Positions 23,167 through 31,657 are shown, numbered from the stretch's first letter. The stretch is 64,000 nt of DNA from Faecalibacterium gallinarum (GCF_022180365.1 NZ_BQKV01000098.1:228905-292904); one strand, 5' to 3'. A program made the numbers and translations. The notes: generated from the sequence alone by a model not told the origin.

Positions 23167-24351
23167 ATGGTGCGCAAAATACAAAAACGTCTCAAAGATA
23201 AATGGCCTGTTGCTCTGCAAATCCCCGAGGATATTTGGAGGGATTTTTTGCGTGAGTCGGTGCGGAAAAACAACATTTCCATGCGGATTATCTGCGCAAT
23301 CATTTTTCCTGTGGAGATTTTCAACATCGTCCGTGTATTGTTTTGGTCCCGGTCCGGCTTGGGAACACAAAACAACCGGATTTATTTTTCGATGTACTGC
23401 CTCCTGATTCTTTTGGGTGTCTTGTGGCTGGCATTGCGGCGTTTGCTGCGCAAAGCATCCGTTGATCTTCAGTGGACGGTACAATACGCTTTGGCCAATG
23501 CTCTTTTTTTGTGGCACATGGGGCTTAACACGTACGATCTGTACCGAGACCCTGCTGCGGGCACGACCGTGCTAACCACCGCGCTGCTGGGGCTGGCCCT
23601 GTTCATTCAGGAACCGCCCACTTACAGCACCGTGCAGTATCTGGCGTGGTATCTCCTGTTCCGGGTTGTGATGGCCCCGTGGATGGAAGCCGGAGACCGT
23701 CTGAACCTGACCATTACCTTTGTGGTGGCCCTGGCGGTTTGCCTGGCCAACGCCCACCACACTGCCGTGACCCTGAAACAGCAAAAACAGATTGTGGAGA
23801 TGAACGATATATTGCAGGGGCTGGTCCAGCAGGACCAGTTGACAGGCCTGCTCAATAAAACAACGGTGGAGCGACGGGTTGAACGGCTGCTCGAGGATTC
23901 GGAATACACCGCAAGAACGGGCGGGCTGACCTTGTTCCTCTTTGATCTGGATGAGTTTAAAGGGATCAACGATCGCTACGGACACCCCTGCGGGGACCAT
24001 GTGCTGGCAGAGACGGCGGGGGTCATGCGCTGTGTTTTTCCGGATGCAGCGGCCCTGGGGCGGATTGGCGGGGACGAATTTGCGATCCTTTACGACCGGC
24101 CCATAACAGAGGCCCAGGCCCGGCTCCTGGGGGAGCGTCTGGTGGAGCAGCTGGGCGCGATTCAATGGCAGACACAGCCTCTGGCAGTTCAGTGCAGCGT
24201 GGGGGTGTGCGTCTGCACCCGGCCCGGGTGTACTTACCAGCAGGTATATGCAGAGACCGACCGGATGCTCTACCAGGCGAAAAAGAATGGCAAGGGCCGG
24301 TGCTATGTGCGGCGTCTGGAGGGTCCGGCCCGGCAGGAATCCAAACGTTAA
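23167..24351 (+). CDS. Membrane-bound GGDEF diguanylate cyclase
   Basis: 394 residues from ATG 23167 (AAAGGGTG upstream; an earlier in-frame ATG has none). Five or six hydrophobic spans (about 40-200) are joined by a short coiled coil to a GGDEF domain (about 220-385). The active-site GGDEF is intact at 301-305, with LFDLDEFKGINDRYGH before it, so it should make c-di-GMP. The inhibitory I-site (RxxD five residues before GGDEF) is not present: the place reads VFPD. Feedback inhibition should be weak. The membrane part probably senses a small molecule. It is divergent from the LytTR regulator. Confidence 0.85.
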   Translation: MVRKIQKRLKDKWPVALQIPEDIWRDFLRESVRKNNISMRIICAIIFPVEIFNIVRVLFWSRSGLGTQNNRIYFSMYCLLILLGVLWLALRRLLRKASVDLQWTVQYALANALFLWHMGLNTYDLYRDPAAGTTVLTTALLGLALFIQEPPTYSTVQYLAWYLLFRVVMAPWMEAGDRLNLTITFVVALAVCLANAHHTAVTLKQQKQIVEMNDILQGLVQQDQLTGLLNKTTVERRVERLLEDSEYTARTGGLTLFLFDLDEFKGINDRYGHPCGDHVLAETAGVMRCVFPDAAALGRIGGDEFAILYDRPITEAQARLLGERLVEQLGAIQWQTQPLAVQCSVGVCVCTRPGCTYQQVYAETDRMLYQAKKNGKGRCYVRRLEGPARQESKR

Positions 24352-24399
24352 AACGGATAGGAAAATATTTGAGAAAGGCCCAGTGGCCTTGTGAGATCC

Positions 24400-24430
24400 G
24401 GCGGGGAGCATTTTTGCTTCCCGCCTTTTT
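24400..24430 (+). terminator. Terminator after the GGDEF gene
   Basis: GGCGGGgAGC pairs with GCTtCCCGCC and is followed by TTTTT, 49 bases past the GGDEF stop codon. Confidence 0.8.
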
Positions 24431-24460
24431 CTTGGTTTTGGGAAGTTTAGGGGTTCCGGC

Positions 24461-24489
24461 TTGTATTCTGCAAATCCTGGAAATATAAT
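24461..24489 (+). promoter_or_regulatory. Promoter of the two-component/ABC operon
   Basis: TTGTAT, a 17-base spacer and TATAAT (24484-24489), 34 bases before the response regulator start. Confidence 0.65.
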
Positions 24490-24522
24490 GGGACAGAAGC
24501 AAACAGTGGACGGTGACCGGAT

Positions 24523-25209
24523 ATGAAGCGGATTTTTTTCGTAGAAGACGATTTGAGCCTGATCAATGGGCTCTCCTTTGCAATTCAAAAACAGGGGTAT
24601 GAGATCGAGATTGCCCGGACAAGCCTGGAAGCGGAGAAACTTTGGAGGGACGGAGTATATGACCTGGTAATTCTGGATGTGTCCCTGCCGGATGGTTCCG
24701 GTTACGATTTGTGCCAGAAAATCCGTCAGACCTCCCGGGTGCCCATTATTTTCCTGACCGCTGCCGATGAGGAGACGGATATCATCATGGGGCTGGACCT
24801 GGGCGGCGACGACTATATCACCAAGCCCTTCAAACTGGCGGTGTTTTTGTCCAGGGTCAACGCCCTTCTCCGCCGCAGCGAAAATTTCAGCCAGGGGGAT
24901 GCCGAGCTGAGGGCAAACGACATCACGATGCGGCTGCTGAAGCATGAAGTTTATAAAAGCGGCGTGTTGGTGGATCTGACGGCCAGCGAGTATAAGCTGC
25001 TTCGGTTGTTTATGGAGCACCCAAACCAGGTGCTTTCCCCGGAACAGATTCTGGGCCGGCTTTGGGATTGTGAGGAAAACTACATCGACAGCAGTACTCT
25101 CACCGTATATATCCGAAGATTGCGCACAAAGATTGAGGACGACCCCGGCCGCCCCCAAAAGATTGTCACAGTCCGGCGGAGCGGCTACAAGTGGAATGTG
25201 GTGGAATGA
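24523..25209 (+). CDS. OmpR-family response regulator
   Basis: 228 residues. The receiver domain (1-118) has VEDD at 7-10, phosphoacceptor Asp52 in LVILDVSLPDGSG and Lys in YITKPF. The winged-helix output domain (about 130-225) ends with the family segment VTVRRSGYKW. It starts a four-gene run with a sensor kinase, ABC ATPase and permease, the organisation of Bce-type detoxification modules where transporter and sensor work together on peptide antibiotics. Its likely targets are the transporter genes behind it. Confidence 0.9.
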   Translation: MKRIFFVEDDLSLINGLSFAIQKQGYEIEIARTSLEAEKLWRDGVYDLVILDVSLPDGSGYDLCQKIRQTSRVPIIFLTAADEETDIIMGLDLGGDDYITKPFKLAVFLSRVNALLRRSENFSQGDAELRANDITMRLLKHEVYKSGVLVDLTASEYKLLRLFMEHPNQVLSPEQILGRLWDCEENYIDSSTLTVYIRRLRTKIEDDPGRPQKIVTVRRSGYKWNVVE

Positions 25210-25217
25210 GGTGTGCC

Positions 25218-26255
25218 ATGCGTATCCTGGCCAATGGAAGAATCAACCGGCTTTTCGGCTGGGTTTTACTGCTGTCCGTCGGTTTTTCGGCTGTATCGGG
25301 GGCGGCGGTTCGCCTGTACGGCCAGGGAGCGGCCTGGTTTGTGCTGGCCGGGGCCTTGTGTATGGGGGCGATGGTTTGCGCGGCCCTCTTTTTCTATTTC
25401 CGGCAGCAGGAAAAAATTATGGAAGAAGCGGTGGAGCAGATTCGAGCTTATCTCTCCGGCGACCGGGACGCCCGGATCGACTGCGATGAGGAAGGGGAGC
25501 TGTATCGGCTGTTCCATGAGGTGAACTCCCTGGCGGCGACCCTGAATGCCCACGCCGAAAACGAGGGCAGAGCAAAGCTCTATTTAAAGGACACCATCTC
25601 CAATATCTCCCACCAGCTGAAAACCCCTCTTGCGGCGCTGAATATTTATAATGGGATTTTGCAGGAGGAAGCCCAGGGCAGCCCCACCATCCGGGAGTTT
25701 GCCGACCTCTCGGAACAGGAGCTGGACCGGATCGAAACCCTGGTCCAAAATCTTTTGAAGATCGCCAAATGGGACTCCGGAACCATTGTGCTGGAGAAGC
25801 GGGAGGAAAACCTCGCGGAACTTTTGGACGGCATTGAAAAGCACTTTGCCTACCAGGCCCAGCGGGAAGAAAAGAAGCTGGTTTTTTCCGGCGGGGACGA
25901 GGTGACCCTGCTGTGCGACCGGGGGTGGATGGTGGAAGCCATCAGCAACCTGGTGAAAAATGCCCTTGACCATACAAAAGCCGGGGACACGATCCAGGTG
26001 GAGTGGCGGCAGCTGGCGTCTATGGTCCAGATCGTCGTTCGGGACAATGGCAGCGGGATTCACCCGGAGGATCTGCCCCATATTTTCAAGCGTTTTTACC
26101 GCAGCCGGTTTTCCAAGGATACCCAAGGAGTTGGGTTGGGGCTCCCCCTGACCAAGGCGGTGGTAGAGGCGCACCGCGGTACCATCGAGGTGGACAGCGA
26201 CCCTGGCCGGGGGGCGATTTTTACCATCAGTTTTTTGATTCCTACAAAATTGTAG
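25218..26255 (+). CDS. Sensor histidine kinase of a Bce-like module
   Basis: 345 residues from ATG 25218 (GAGGTG upstream); ATG 25206, overlapping the regulator stop, is an alternative. Two membrane helices (about 10-30 and 38-60) are separated by only a few outer residues, as in intramembrane-sensing kinases that rely on a transporter for signal input. A HAMP-like linker, the phosphoacceptor His in SNISHQLKTPLAAL, and ATPase boxes (NLVKNALDH, DNGSGI, GVGLGLPL) follow. Placement before an ABC transporter supports sensing of an antimicrobial peptide or similar stress. Confidence 0.87.
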   Translation: MRILANGRINRLFGWVLLLSVGFSAVSGAAVRLYGQGAAWFVLAGALCMGAMVCAALFFYFRQQEKIMEEAVEQIRAYLSGDRDARIDCDEEGELYRLFHEVNSLAATLNAHAENEGRAKLYLKDTISNISHQLKTPLAALNIYNGILQEEAQGSPTIREFADLSEQELDRIETLVQNLLKIAKWDSGTIVLEKREENLAELLDGIEKHFAYQAQREEKKLVFSGGDEVTLLCDRGWMVEAISNLVKNALDHTKAGDTIQVEWRQLASMVQIVVRDNGSGIHPEDLPHIFKRFYRSRFSKDTQGVGLGLPLTKAVVEAHRGTIEVDSDPGRGAIFTISFLIPTKL

Positions 26256-26325
26256 GGAATCTGTCGGGCTGCGGTAGGGTTGCTGTGTTACTCTTTCCAT
26301 AAAAAAGAAAGAGGTGTTTTATGGA

Positions 26326-27009
26326 ATGAATCTGTTGGAAGTCAAAGATCTCTCCAAAACCTACGGCACCGGTGAAACGGCAGTCCACGCCCTCAAAGGG
26401 GCCACGTTCTCGGTCCCAAAAGGGGAATTTGTGGCTGTGGTGGGGGAGTCTGGCTCAGGAAAGAGCACGCTGCTGAATATGATCGGTGCGCTGGATACCC
26501 CTACTTCCGGCAAAGTGTGGATTGACGGCAAAGATATTTTCGCCATGAAGGAGCGAAACATGACGGTGTTTCGCCGGCGAAACATCGGCTTTGTTTTTCA
26601 GAGTTTTAACCTCATCCCGGAGCTGACCGTGGAGCAGAATATCCTGTTCCCGGTGCTGCTGGACTATCAAAAACCCAACCGGGCTTATCTGGAAGAACTG
26701 CTGGAAGTCCTGAATCTGACTGCCCGCCGGAACCACCTGCCCAGCCAGCTTTCCGGCGGACAGCAACAGCGGGTGGCCATCGGCCGGGCCCTGATGACCC
26801 GCCCGGCCCTGATCCTGGCGGATGAGCCCACCGGCAACCTGGATACCCAAAACACCAGCGAAGTAATTGCCCTTTTGAAAGAGGCCTCCCGCAAATACGA
26901 GCAGACCATTCTGATCATCACCCACAGCAGGAGCATCGCCCAGTCGGCGGACCGGATTTTGCAGGTGTCCGACGGTGTACTGACCGATTTCGGGAGGTGC
27001 CGGGAATGA
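26326..27009 (+). CDS. ABC transporter ATP-binding protein (MacB/BceA type)
   Basis: 227 residues from ATG 26326 (AAAGAGGTG upstream). It has Walker A GESGSGKS, Q-loop VFQSFNLIPELTV, signature LSGGQQQRVAIGRA, Walker B LILADEPTGNLDT and an H-loop His in IITHS. It belongs to the LolD/MacB/BceA group of ATPases working with FtsX-type permeases. Its stop overlaps the permease start by four bases. With the kinase and regulator upstream it likely forms an antibiotic-peptide resistance transporter. Confidence 0.92.
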   Translation: MNLLEVKDLSKTYGTGETAVHALKGATFSVPKGEFVAVVGESGSGKSTLLNMIGALDTPTSGKVWIDGKDIFAMKERNMTVFRRRNIGFVFQSFNLIPELTVEQNILFPVLLDYQKPNRAYLEELLEVLNLTARRNHLPSQLSGGQQQRVAIGRALMTRPALILADEPTGNLDTQNTSEVIALLKEASRKYEQTILIITHSRSIAQSADRILQVSDGVLTDFGRCRE

Positions 27010-29327
27010 AAAGCTATCTGAGTCTGATTCCGATCTCGGCCCGGGTGCGCAAACGCCAAAACCGGATGACTCTGCTCTGCATTGTGATTTCAGTCCTGCT
27101 GGTTACCACCATTTTCAGCATGGCGGATATGGGCATCCGGATGGAAAAGGAGCGGGTGGTTGCGGATCATGGCTATTGGCATATCATGCTGAAAGAGCCC
27201 ATCCGCCAGCAGGTGGAGCAGGTGACCCAGAGGGAAGATGTGGCGGCTTATTCCCTCTATGACGGGCTGAACTTTGATTTGTCCGCGGACTATACCATTG
27301 GAGGGAAAGCCTGCGTCATCGCGGGCGGGGAGGAAGCGATCCTCACCCGGATCTACGACAATCTGACCGAGGGGCATTACCCCGCCCGGGAGGATGAGAT
27401 TCTGCTCTCCAACCGGGCAAAGAATCTGCTTTCCCTGGAGATAGGGGACACAGTAACCCTGAACACTCCGACAGGCGCATTTGATTATACGATCTCCGGC
27501 TTTGGGGGAGATGTGACCATCAGCTCGGACGCCGACGTGGTGGGGGCTTTTTTGAACTGGAATTCCTTCCGGGCCCTCGCCAAAGCAGAAGGCAGCGAAT
27601 TGGCCCCGGTCTGTTTTGTCCGCTTTGCGGAACACACCAACGTCCGCCGGGTGATCGCCGAGCTGCGCCAGACCCAGGGGTTTACCGATGAGACCCTGAC
27701 CGAAAATACGGCGCTGCTGGGGCTGACCGGATTCAGCAGCGATTCCTATGTGATGGGAATGTACTTGGTGGCAGCCATCCTGTTTGCGTTGGTTTTAGCG
27801 GCGGGGGTTTTTATGATCGCCGGCAGCCTGAACAGCCGGACCGCGGAGCGCACTCAGTTTTTTGGGATGCTCCGCTGCATTGGAGCCAGCCGGGCCCAGA
27901 TCATGCACCTGGTCCGGCTGGAAGCCCTCTACTGGTGCAAAACGGCGGTGCCCCTTGGGGTGGGCGCCGGGATTCTCTGTACCTGGCTTCTCTGCGCTCT
28001 TTTGCGGTTTGGGGTGGGGGCTGAGTTTGTGCAGATCCCGCTGTTTGGGGTCAGCGCCATCGGGATCGCCAGCGGCGTGGTGGTGGGAGTTTTGACGGTG
28101 ATGCTCTCCTCCCTCGCTCCCGCAAGACGGGCGGCAGGGGTTTCGCCGGTGGCGGCGGTGACCGGAAATCTCGCCGAAAAGGGAAATATTTCACGTCCGG
28201 TCCGAAAGAGCTCTCTGAACATTGAGACGGCCCTGGGGATTCATCACGCCATCTCTTACCCCAAAAATCTGGTGCTGATGACGGGTTCTTTTGCCCTCAG
28301 CATCCTCCTGATTTTGAGCTTTTCGGTTCTGATTCAGTGGGTTCAGATGGCTCTTAATCCGCTGAAACCCTGGGCGCCGGACGTCTTTTACGCCAGCCCC
28401 GAAAATCTCTGCGAAATCGAAAGAGATTTTGCTGCCCGGGTGGAAGGTTATCCCTATGTGGAGCGGGTGTTTGGCCGGATGTACCAGAGCCTGCCCGCCG
28501 AATACGAAGGCAAAACCGGACGGATTGATTTGATTTCCTACGAGAGCCGGCAGTTTGGATGGGCTGAAGAAGATTTGATTGCGGGAGATATGGCTGCTGT
28601 AATCCGGGGCGAGGGGGTGTTGACGGTCTACGACAAGAGCAATGCCCTGAAAGTGGGGGATACCATCCGGCTGGAGCAGACTGAGCTGACGGTGGCCGGC
28701 GTCCTGGAGGACAGCCCTTTTGATTCTTCGGATCAGCCTACCGTGATCTGCTCGGAAGAACTGTTCCGGCAAATCACCGGCCAGGACGCCTATGCGATTC
28801 TGGATGTCCAGCTGACCCGGGACGCCACCGAAAAAAATGTGCAGGAACTTCATGCGCTGGCGGGGGAGAAGTACCGCTTCTACGACCGTCTGGCCCAAAA
28901 CAAAGACACCCAAAACACCTGTTATATGTTCTGCCTCTTTGTGTATGGATTCCTCGCAGTGATTACCCTGATTACCGTGATTCATACGGTCAACAGCATC
29001 TCCATGAGCGTATCCGCCAGAACAAAGCAATATGGGGCCATGCGCGCGGTGGGAATGGAGGCCGCCCAAATCAAGAAAATGATCCGGACCGAGGCGGCCG
29101 CTTATACAGGCCTCGGACTCCTGGCGGGCTGCGGCCTGGGGCTGCCCCTGCACTGGTTTCTCTATTCCCAGATGATTACAAACTATTGGGGGACGGGATG
29201 GCAGCTCCCGCTGGGCACACTGGGGGGAATCCTGGCGTTTCTGGTTTTCACCGCTCTTTTGGCGCCCCTGGCCCCCGCAAAAAGAATTTGCAGCATGGCA
29301 ATTTCAGAGACCATCAACGAGCTGTAA
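27006..29327 (+). CDS. FtsX-type ABC transporter permease
   Basis: 773 residues from ATG 27006, which has GGGAGGTG upstream and overlaps the ATPase stop. About eight membrane helices are arranged as two FtsX modules: one helix near 18-38, an outer domain of some 200 residues, three helices (about 245-375), a helix near 415, a second outer domain, and three helices in the last 150 residues. Two FtsX units with large outer domains are seen in lipoprotein/peptide-type exporters and in Bce-like permeases; the helix count is nearer the former. The substrate is unknown. Confidence 0.87.
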   Translation: MKSYLSLIPISARVRKRQNRMTLLCIVISVLLVTTIFSMADMGIRMEKERVVADHGYWHIMLKEPIRQQVEQVTQREDVAAYSLYDGLNFDLSADYTIGGKACVIAGGEEAILTRIYDNLTEGHYPAREDEILLSNRAKNLLSLEIGDTVTLNTPTGAFDYTISGFGGDVTISSDADVVGAFLNWNSFRALAKAEGSELAPVCFVRFAEHTNVRRVIAELRQTQGFTDETLTENTALLGLTGFSSDSYVMGMYLVAAILFALVLAAGVFMIAGSLNSRTAERTQFFGMLRCIGASRAQIMHLVRLEALYWCKTAVPLGVGAGILCTWLLCALLRFGVGAEFVQIPLFGVSAIGIASGVVVGVLTVMLSSLAPARRAAGVSPVAAVTGNLAEKGNISRPVRKSSLNIETALGIHHAISYPKNLVLMTGSFALSILLILSFSVLIQWVQMALNPLKPWAPDVFYASPENLCEIERDFAARVEGYPYVERVFGRMYQSLPAEYEGKTGRIDLISYESRQFGWAEEDLIAGDMAAVIRGEGVLTVYDKSNALKVGDTIRLEQTELTVAGVLEDSPFDSSDQPTVICSEELFRQITGQDAYAILDVQLTRDATEKNVQELHALAGEKYRFYDRLAQNKDTQNTCYMFCLFVYGFLAVITLITVIHTVNSISMSVSARTKQYGAMRAVGMEAAQIKKMIRTEAAAYTGLGLLAGCGLGLPLHWFLYSQMITNYWGTGWQLPLGTLGGILAFLVFTALLAPLAPAKRICSMAISETINEL

Positions 29328-29353
29328 GAGCGCTGCTTTATCGTTCTCACAAG

Positions 29354-29397
29354 ACGGTGGGATCGGCGGTGCGACCCCGCAATATCCACCGCCTTTT
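29354..29397 (+). terminator. Terminator of the two-component/ABC operon
   Basis: GGTGG (29356-29360) pairs with CCACC (29386-29390), with an inner GCGGTG/CCGC pairing, followed by TTTTT. Confidence 0.65.
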
Positions 29398-29467
29398 TGC
29401 TTTCAGGCGGCTAGATAGGGGCGGTTGATGCGCTCATAAGCATATTCCTTTATTGAGGGTGAGCCGG

Positions 29468-29518
29468 ATCTTGGGGACTTATGGAAATCCGCAATAGATA
29501 CCGGGGAATCCCCAAGAT
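29468..29518. repeat. 10-bp inverted repeat in an intergenic region
   Basis: ATCTTGGGGA (29468-29477) is exactly inverted at 29509-29518 across 31 bases. There is no T-run and no adjacent promoter that I can see, so neither terminator nor operator is clear. Confidence 0.45.
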
Positions 29519-29521
29519 AAG

Positions 29522-29556
29522 ACAACAGCCCGCTTCCTTTTGGAAGCGGGCTGTTG
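29522..29556 (-). terminator. Terminator between convergent operons
   Basis: CAACAGCCCGCTTCC pairs with GGAAGCGGGCTGTTG around four T residues. It is GC-rich and sits between the ABC permease and the cation exporter ends. T-runs are weak on both sides, so efficiency is uncertain. Confidence 0.65.
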
Positions 29557-29591
29557 CCCTTAAACGGGAGCAAATCTCTTTTTAACTTTGG

Positions 29592-30521
29592 TCACACGGC
29601 CTTAGCGGTGGGGTTCAGATGGATCATGATGTGCTTTACATCGGGGAAGGTTTTCTCCACGTCGTCGTGGATCCGCTCGGCTACTTGGTGGGCCTCCCGC
29701 AGGGATTTTTCGCCGTCCACCTGGATTTCCAGGTCGATGTAGACCTTGTTGCCGAACATCCGGGAGCGGAGAGAGTCCACACAGACTACGCCCTCCTGCC
29801 CGGAGATATAATCCGCCAGCTTCTTGTCGTAGCTCTCGCCGCAGGAGGTATCCAGCAGTTTGACCACGCCGTCCTTCAGGATGTCATAGGAGGCCTTGAC
29901 GATGAACAGGCAGATTACCACGCTGGCTACCGAGTCGAGCACCGGGTATCCCATCATAGCGCCGGCAATGCCAATCAGGGAACCGATGGAGGAAAAGGCG
30001 TCCGAGCGGTGGTGCCAGGCGTCCGCCAGAAAAGCCGAGGAATGGATCAGGTTGGCATAATAGCGGGTGTACCAGTACATGGCCTCCTTGCTCACGATGG
30101 AGACGACGGCGGCCACAAGAGCGATGGCGCTGGGGACAGCCAGGGCCTGGTAGTTGCCGGAGAAAATGTTCTCCAGCCCCACCTTGCCGACCCCCAGCCC
30201 GGTGCCCAGCAGCACGATCCCCAGCAGCAGAGAGGCGATACACTCGATCCGTTCGTGGCCGTAGGGGTGGGCGGCGTCTGCCTCCTTTTTGGAGGCTTTG
30301 ACCCCGATCCAGGCGATCAACGTGGTAATTACATCGGAGAAGGAGTGGATCGAGTCGGAGATCATCGCGCCGGAGTTGCCGGTGACCCCGGCAAAGAATT
30401 TGAACCCGGACAAAACGGCGTTGCCAGCCACGCTGACAAAAGACATCTTCCGGATGGCGGCGGATTCATCGATGGGATTCTTGCGGGAAACTGTGTCGGT
30501 TTGCTTGGCGGTGTTTTTCAT
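29592..30521 (-). CDS. Cation diffusion facilitator, probable Co/Ni (Zn) exporter
   Basis: 309 residues from the ATG at 30521 (AGGAGG upstream); the much longer open frame beyond has no start signal and runs into the riboswitch. Six membrane helices (about 25-205) carry the metal motifs HSFSD in helix 2 and HHRSD in helix 5. Both are the HxxxD pattern of Zn/Co-type carriers, not the DxxxD of Mn-type. A cytoplasmic C-terminal dimer domain (about 215-300) follows. The NiCo riboswitch in its leader indicates the gene is turned on by cobalt or nickel, so it exports these from the cytoplasm in exchange for protons. Confidence 0.92.
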   Translation of the reverse strand: MKNTAKQTDTVSRKNPIDESAAIRKMSFVSVAGNAVLSGFKFFAGVTGNSGAMISDSIHSFSDVITTLIAWIGVKASKKEADAAHPYGHERIECIASLLLGIVLLGTGLGVGKVGLENIFSGNYQALAVPSAIALVAAVVSIVSKEAMYWYTRYYANLIHSSAFLADAWHHRSDAFSSIGSLIGIAGAMMGYPVLDSVASVVICLFIVKASYDILKDGVVKLLDTSCGESYDKKLADYISGQEGVVCVDSLRSRMFGNKVYIDLEIQVDGEKSLREAHQVAERIHDDVEKTFPDVKHIMIHLNPTAKAV

Positions 30522-30606
30522 GGGGAAATCCTCCTGTTCTGTGTCTTTCGACAAAAGTTTCTCTTGCAAACACATTCTGAAAATTCTCGTTTCCCCGGGT
30601 GAATAT

Positions 30607-30642
30607 AAAAAAACACCTGCGGGACATACAACTGTCCCGCAG
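30607..30642 (-). terminator. Riboswitch-controlled terminator
   Basis: On the minus strand CTGCGGGAC pairs with GTCCCGCAG and is followed by seven T residues. Its left arm overlaps the last helix of the NiCo aptamer, so folding of the aptamer around metal would prevent this hairpin and let transcription reach the exporter gene. Confidence 0.85.
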
Positions 30643-30705
30643 ATGTTGGACATCTGCTGCCATAGAGGCCCGGCAAATGACGGTTTGGTCAGCGCCTGTT
30701 CAGTT
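30630..30705 (-). ncRNA. NiCo (czcD-type) riboswitch aptamer
   Basis: The minus-strand RNA begins AACUGAACAGGC, has UGACC...GGGC elements, a hairpin GCAGAUGU/ACAUCUGC and closes with GGGACAGUU, in which CAGUU pairs with the opening AACUG. This four-helix layout, with the joint elements CAGGC, GCCGGGC and GGGACAG, fits the NiCo riboswitch class known from clostridial cation exporter genes as I remember it. The downstream terminator shares bases with the last helix, the expected ON-switch design, and the next gene is a CDF exporter. The assignment is by eye. Confidence 0.85.
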
Positions 30706-30762
30706 TGTACTGTTGAGCTCGCATCCTGTAAAAGGACGTAATGCAGTGCAAAGAGTGTCTTA

Positions 30763-30791
30763 ACTTTACACCAGAAAAAAGAGGTTGTCAA
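30763..30791 (-). promoter_or_regulatory. Promoter of the riboswitch-exporter transcript
   Basis: TTGACA (30791-30786), a 17-base spacer and TAAAGT (30768-30763), about 50 bases before the aptamer. Confidence 0.65.
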
Positions 30792-30891
30792 TGAACGAAC
30801 TGTAAATCTTAAAGGACAAAAGCCTCGATCTGTCCCAAAATGTAGCATCTGCCGCAATGCTGAGCAAGAGAGGCGTTATTTTACTGACTTT

Positions 30892-31566
30892 TCATCGGAT
30901 CGCCCTCTCGGAAATTCCCTCAGATAAAACACTGGTCCACTGGGGGCCGGCCAGCTTGTAGCGGCCTTTGCCCAGCTTTTCCACCTGGCCGGCGGCGCAG
31001 AGTTTTTGCAGGACCCGCTGGAGCTGGCGGCGGCTGCACCGCAGCTGCAAAACAGCGGCCTCGATGCCGCGCAACTCCTGGTCCGGGCAGGCGGTGGCCA
31101 TATAGAGCAACACCCGCTCCTCGACGGTAGCGGCCGTAAGGTCCATAGCGGAAAACATTTTGATCTTGTCTGCATAGGCGTGGAGCAGAACGTGCAAAAA
31201 ACGCAGGTCCCGGTTGAGGGCGTCGCGATAGGCCGGTACATACAGGGCCAGACAGATCACCCTGCCGCAGGCTTCCGCGTAGAAAGCCGAGCGTCCGTTC
31301 TCCGTAAATTCAAGATCCCCCAGCAATGCGGGGCTGTTCAGTCGGTCTACCGGCAAGAGGCTGCCATTTTCCCGGATGCCGTAAATGCGCACAGCTCCCT
31401 CAGCTAGAAAGAGCAGCCAGTCCATCCGGCGGTCGGGCGAAACGAGATATTCACCCTTCTCAAAGGAAAAAGCCTGGAAGATGAGGCCGGGGGTGTCAAA
31501 CAGGCGGCAGACGCCGCTGGCTGCCCGCAGCTTCTGGATCTGGTGGGGATCGTCTATACGTTTCAT
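30892..31566 (-). CDS. Crp/Fnr-family transcriptional regulator
   Basis: 224 residues, AAGGAGG upstream. An N-terminal cyclic-nucleotide-type beta-barrel (about 20-115) is followed by the dimer helix and a C-terminal winged helix (about 150-215) with recognition segment CSRRQLQRVLQKL. There are no paired N-terminal cysteines of the Fnr iron-sulfur type, so direct oxygen sensing is unlikely; the ligand is unknown. A palindrome with the Crp pattern lies in the 91 bases shared with the divergent MATE gene, at the place of an activator site for that gene. A second such site lies before the exported OYE fusion. Confidence 0.87.
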   Translation of the reverse strand: MKRIDDPHQIQKLRAASGVCRLFDTPGLIFQAFSFEKGEYLVSPDRRMDWLLFLAEGAVRIYGIRENGSLLPVDRLNSPALLGDLEFTENGRSAFYAEACGRVICLALYVPAYRDALNRDLRFLHVLLHAYADKIKMFSAMDLTAATVEERVLLYMATACPDQELRGIEAAVLQLRCSRRQLQRVLQKLCAAGQVEKLGKGRYKLAGPQWTSVLSEGISERAIR

Positions 31567-31589
31567 GAGGGGCCTCCTTGCTCCCGGAA

Positions 31590-31605
31590 TGTGTCATGTG
31601 GCACA
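31590..31605. promoter_or_regulatory. Crp-type palindrome in the crp/MATE divergent promoter
   Basis: TGTGT-CATGTG-GCACA matches TGTGA-N6-TCACA in eight of ten fixed bases and keeps perfect symmetry in TGTG/CACA. Its centre (31597.5) is about 41.5 bases before the transcript start expected from the -10 box at 31627, the class II activator position. Confidence 0.6.
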
Positions 31606-31626
31606 GAAAAAACGCTCCGGCGCTGG

Positions 31627-31632
31627 TATACT
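31627..31632 (+). promoter_or_regulatory. -10 box of the MATE gene, no -35
   Basis: TATACT lies 26 bases before the MATE start. The place of a -35 box reads AGAAAA, a poor match, which fits a promoter that needs an activator bound at the Crp-type site. Confidence 0.55.
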
Positions 31633-31657
31633 GTACCGCAGAAAGTGAGGATTTTGC

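Noticed and set aside
30630..30720. T-box or manganese (yybP-ykoY) riboswitch in the cation exporter leader
   Set aside because: The T-box antiterminator sequence and the manganese-switch conserved loops are absent; the NiCo pattern fits much better.
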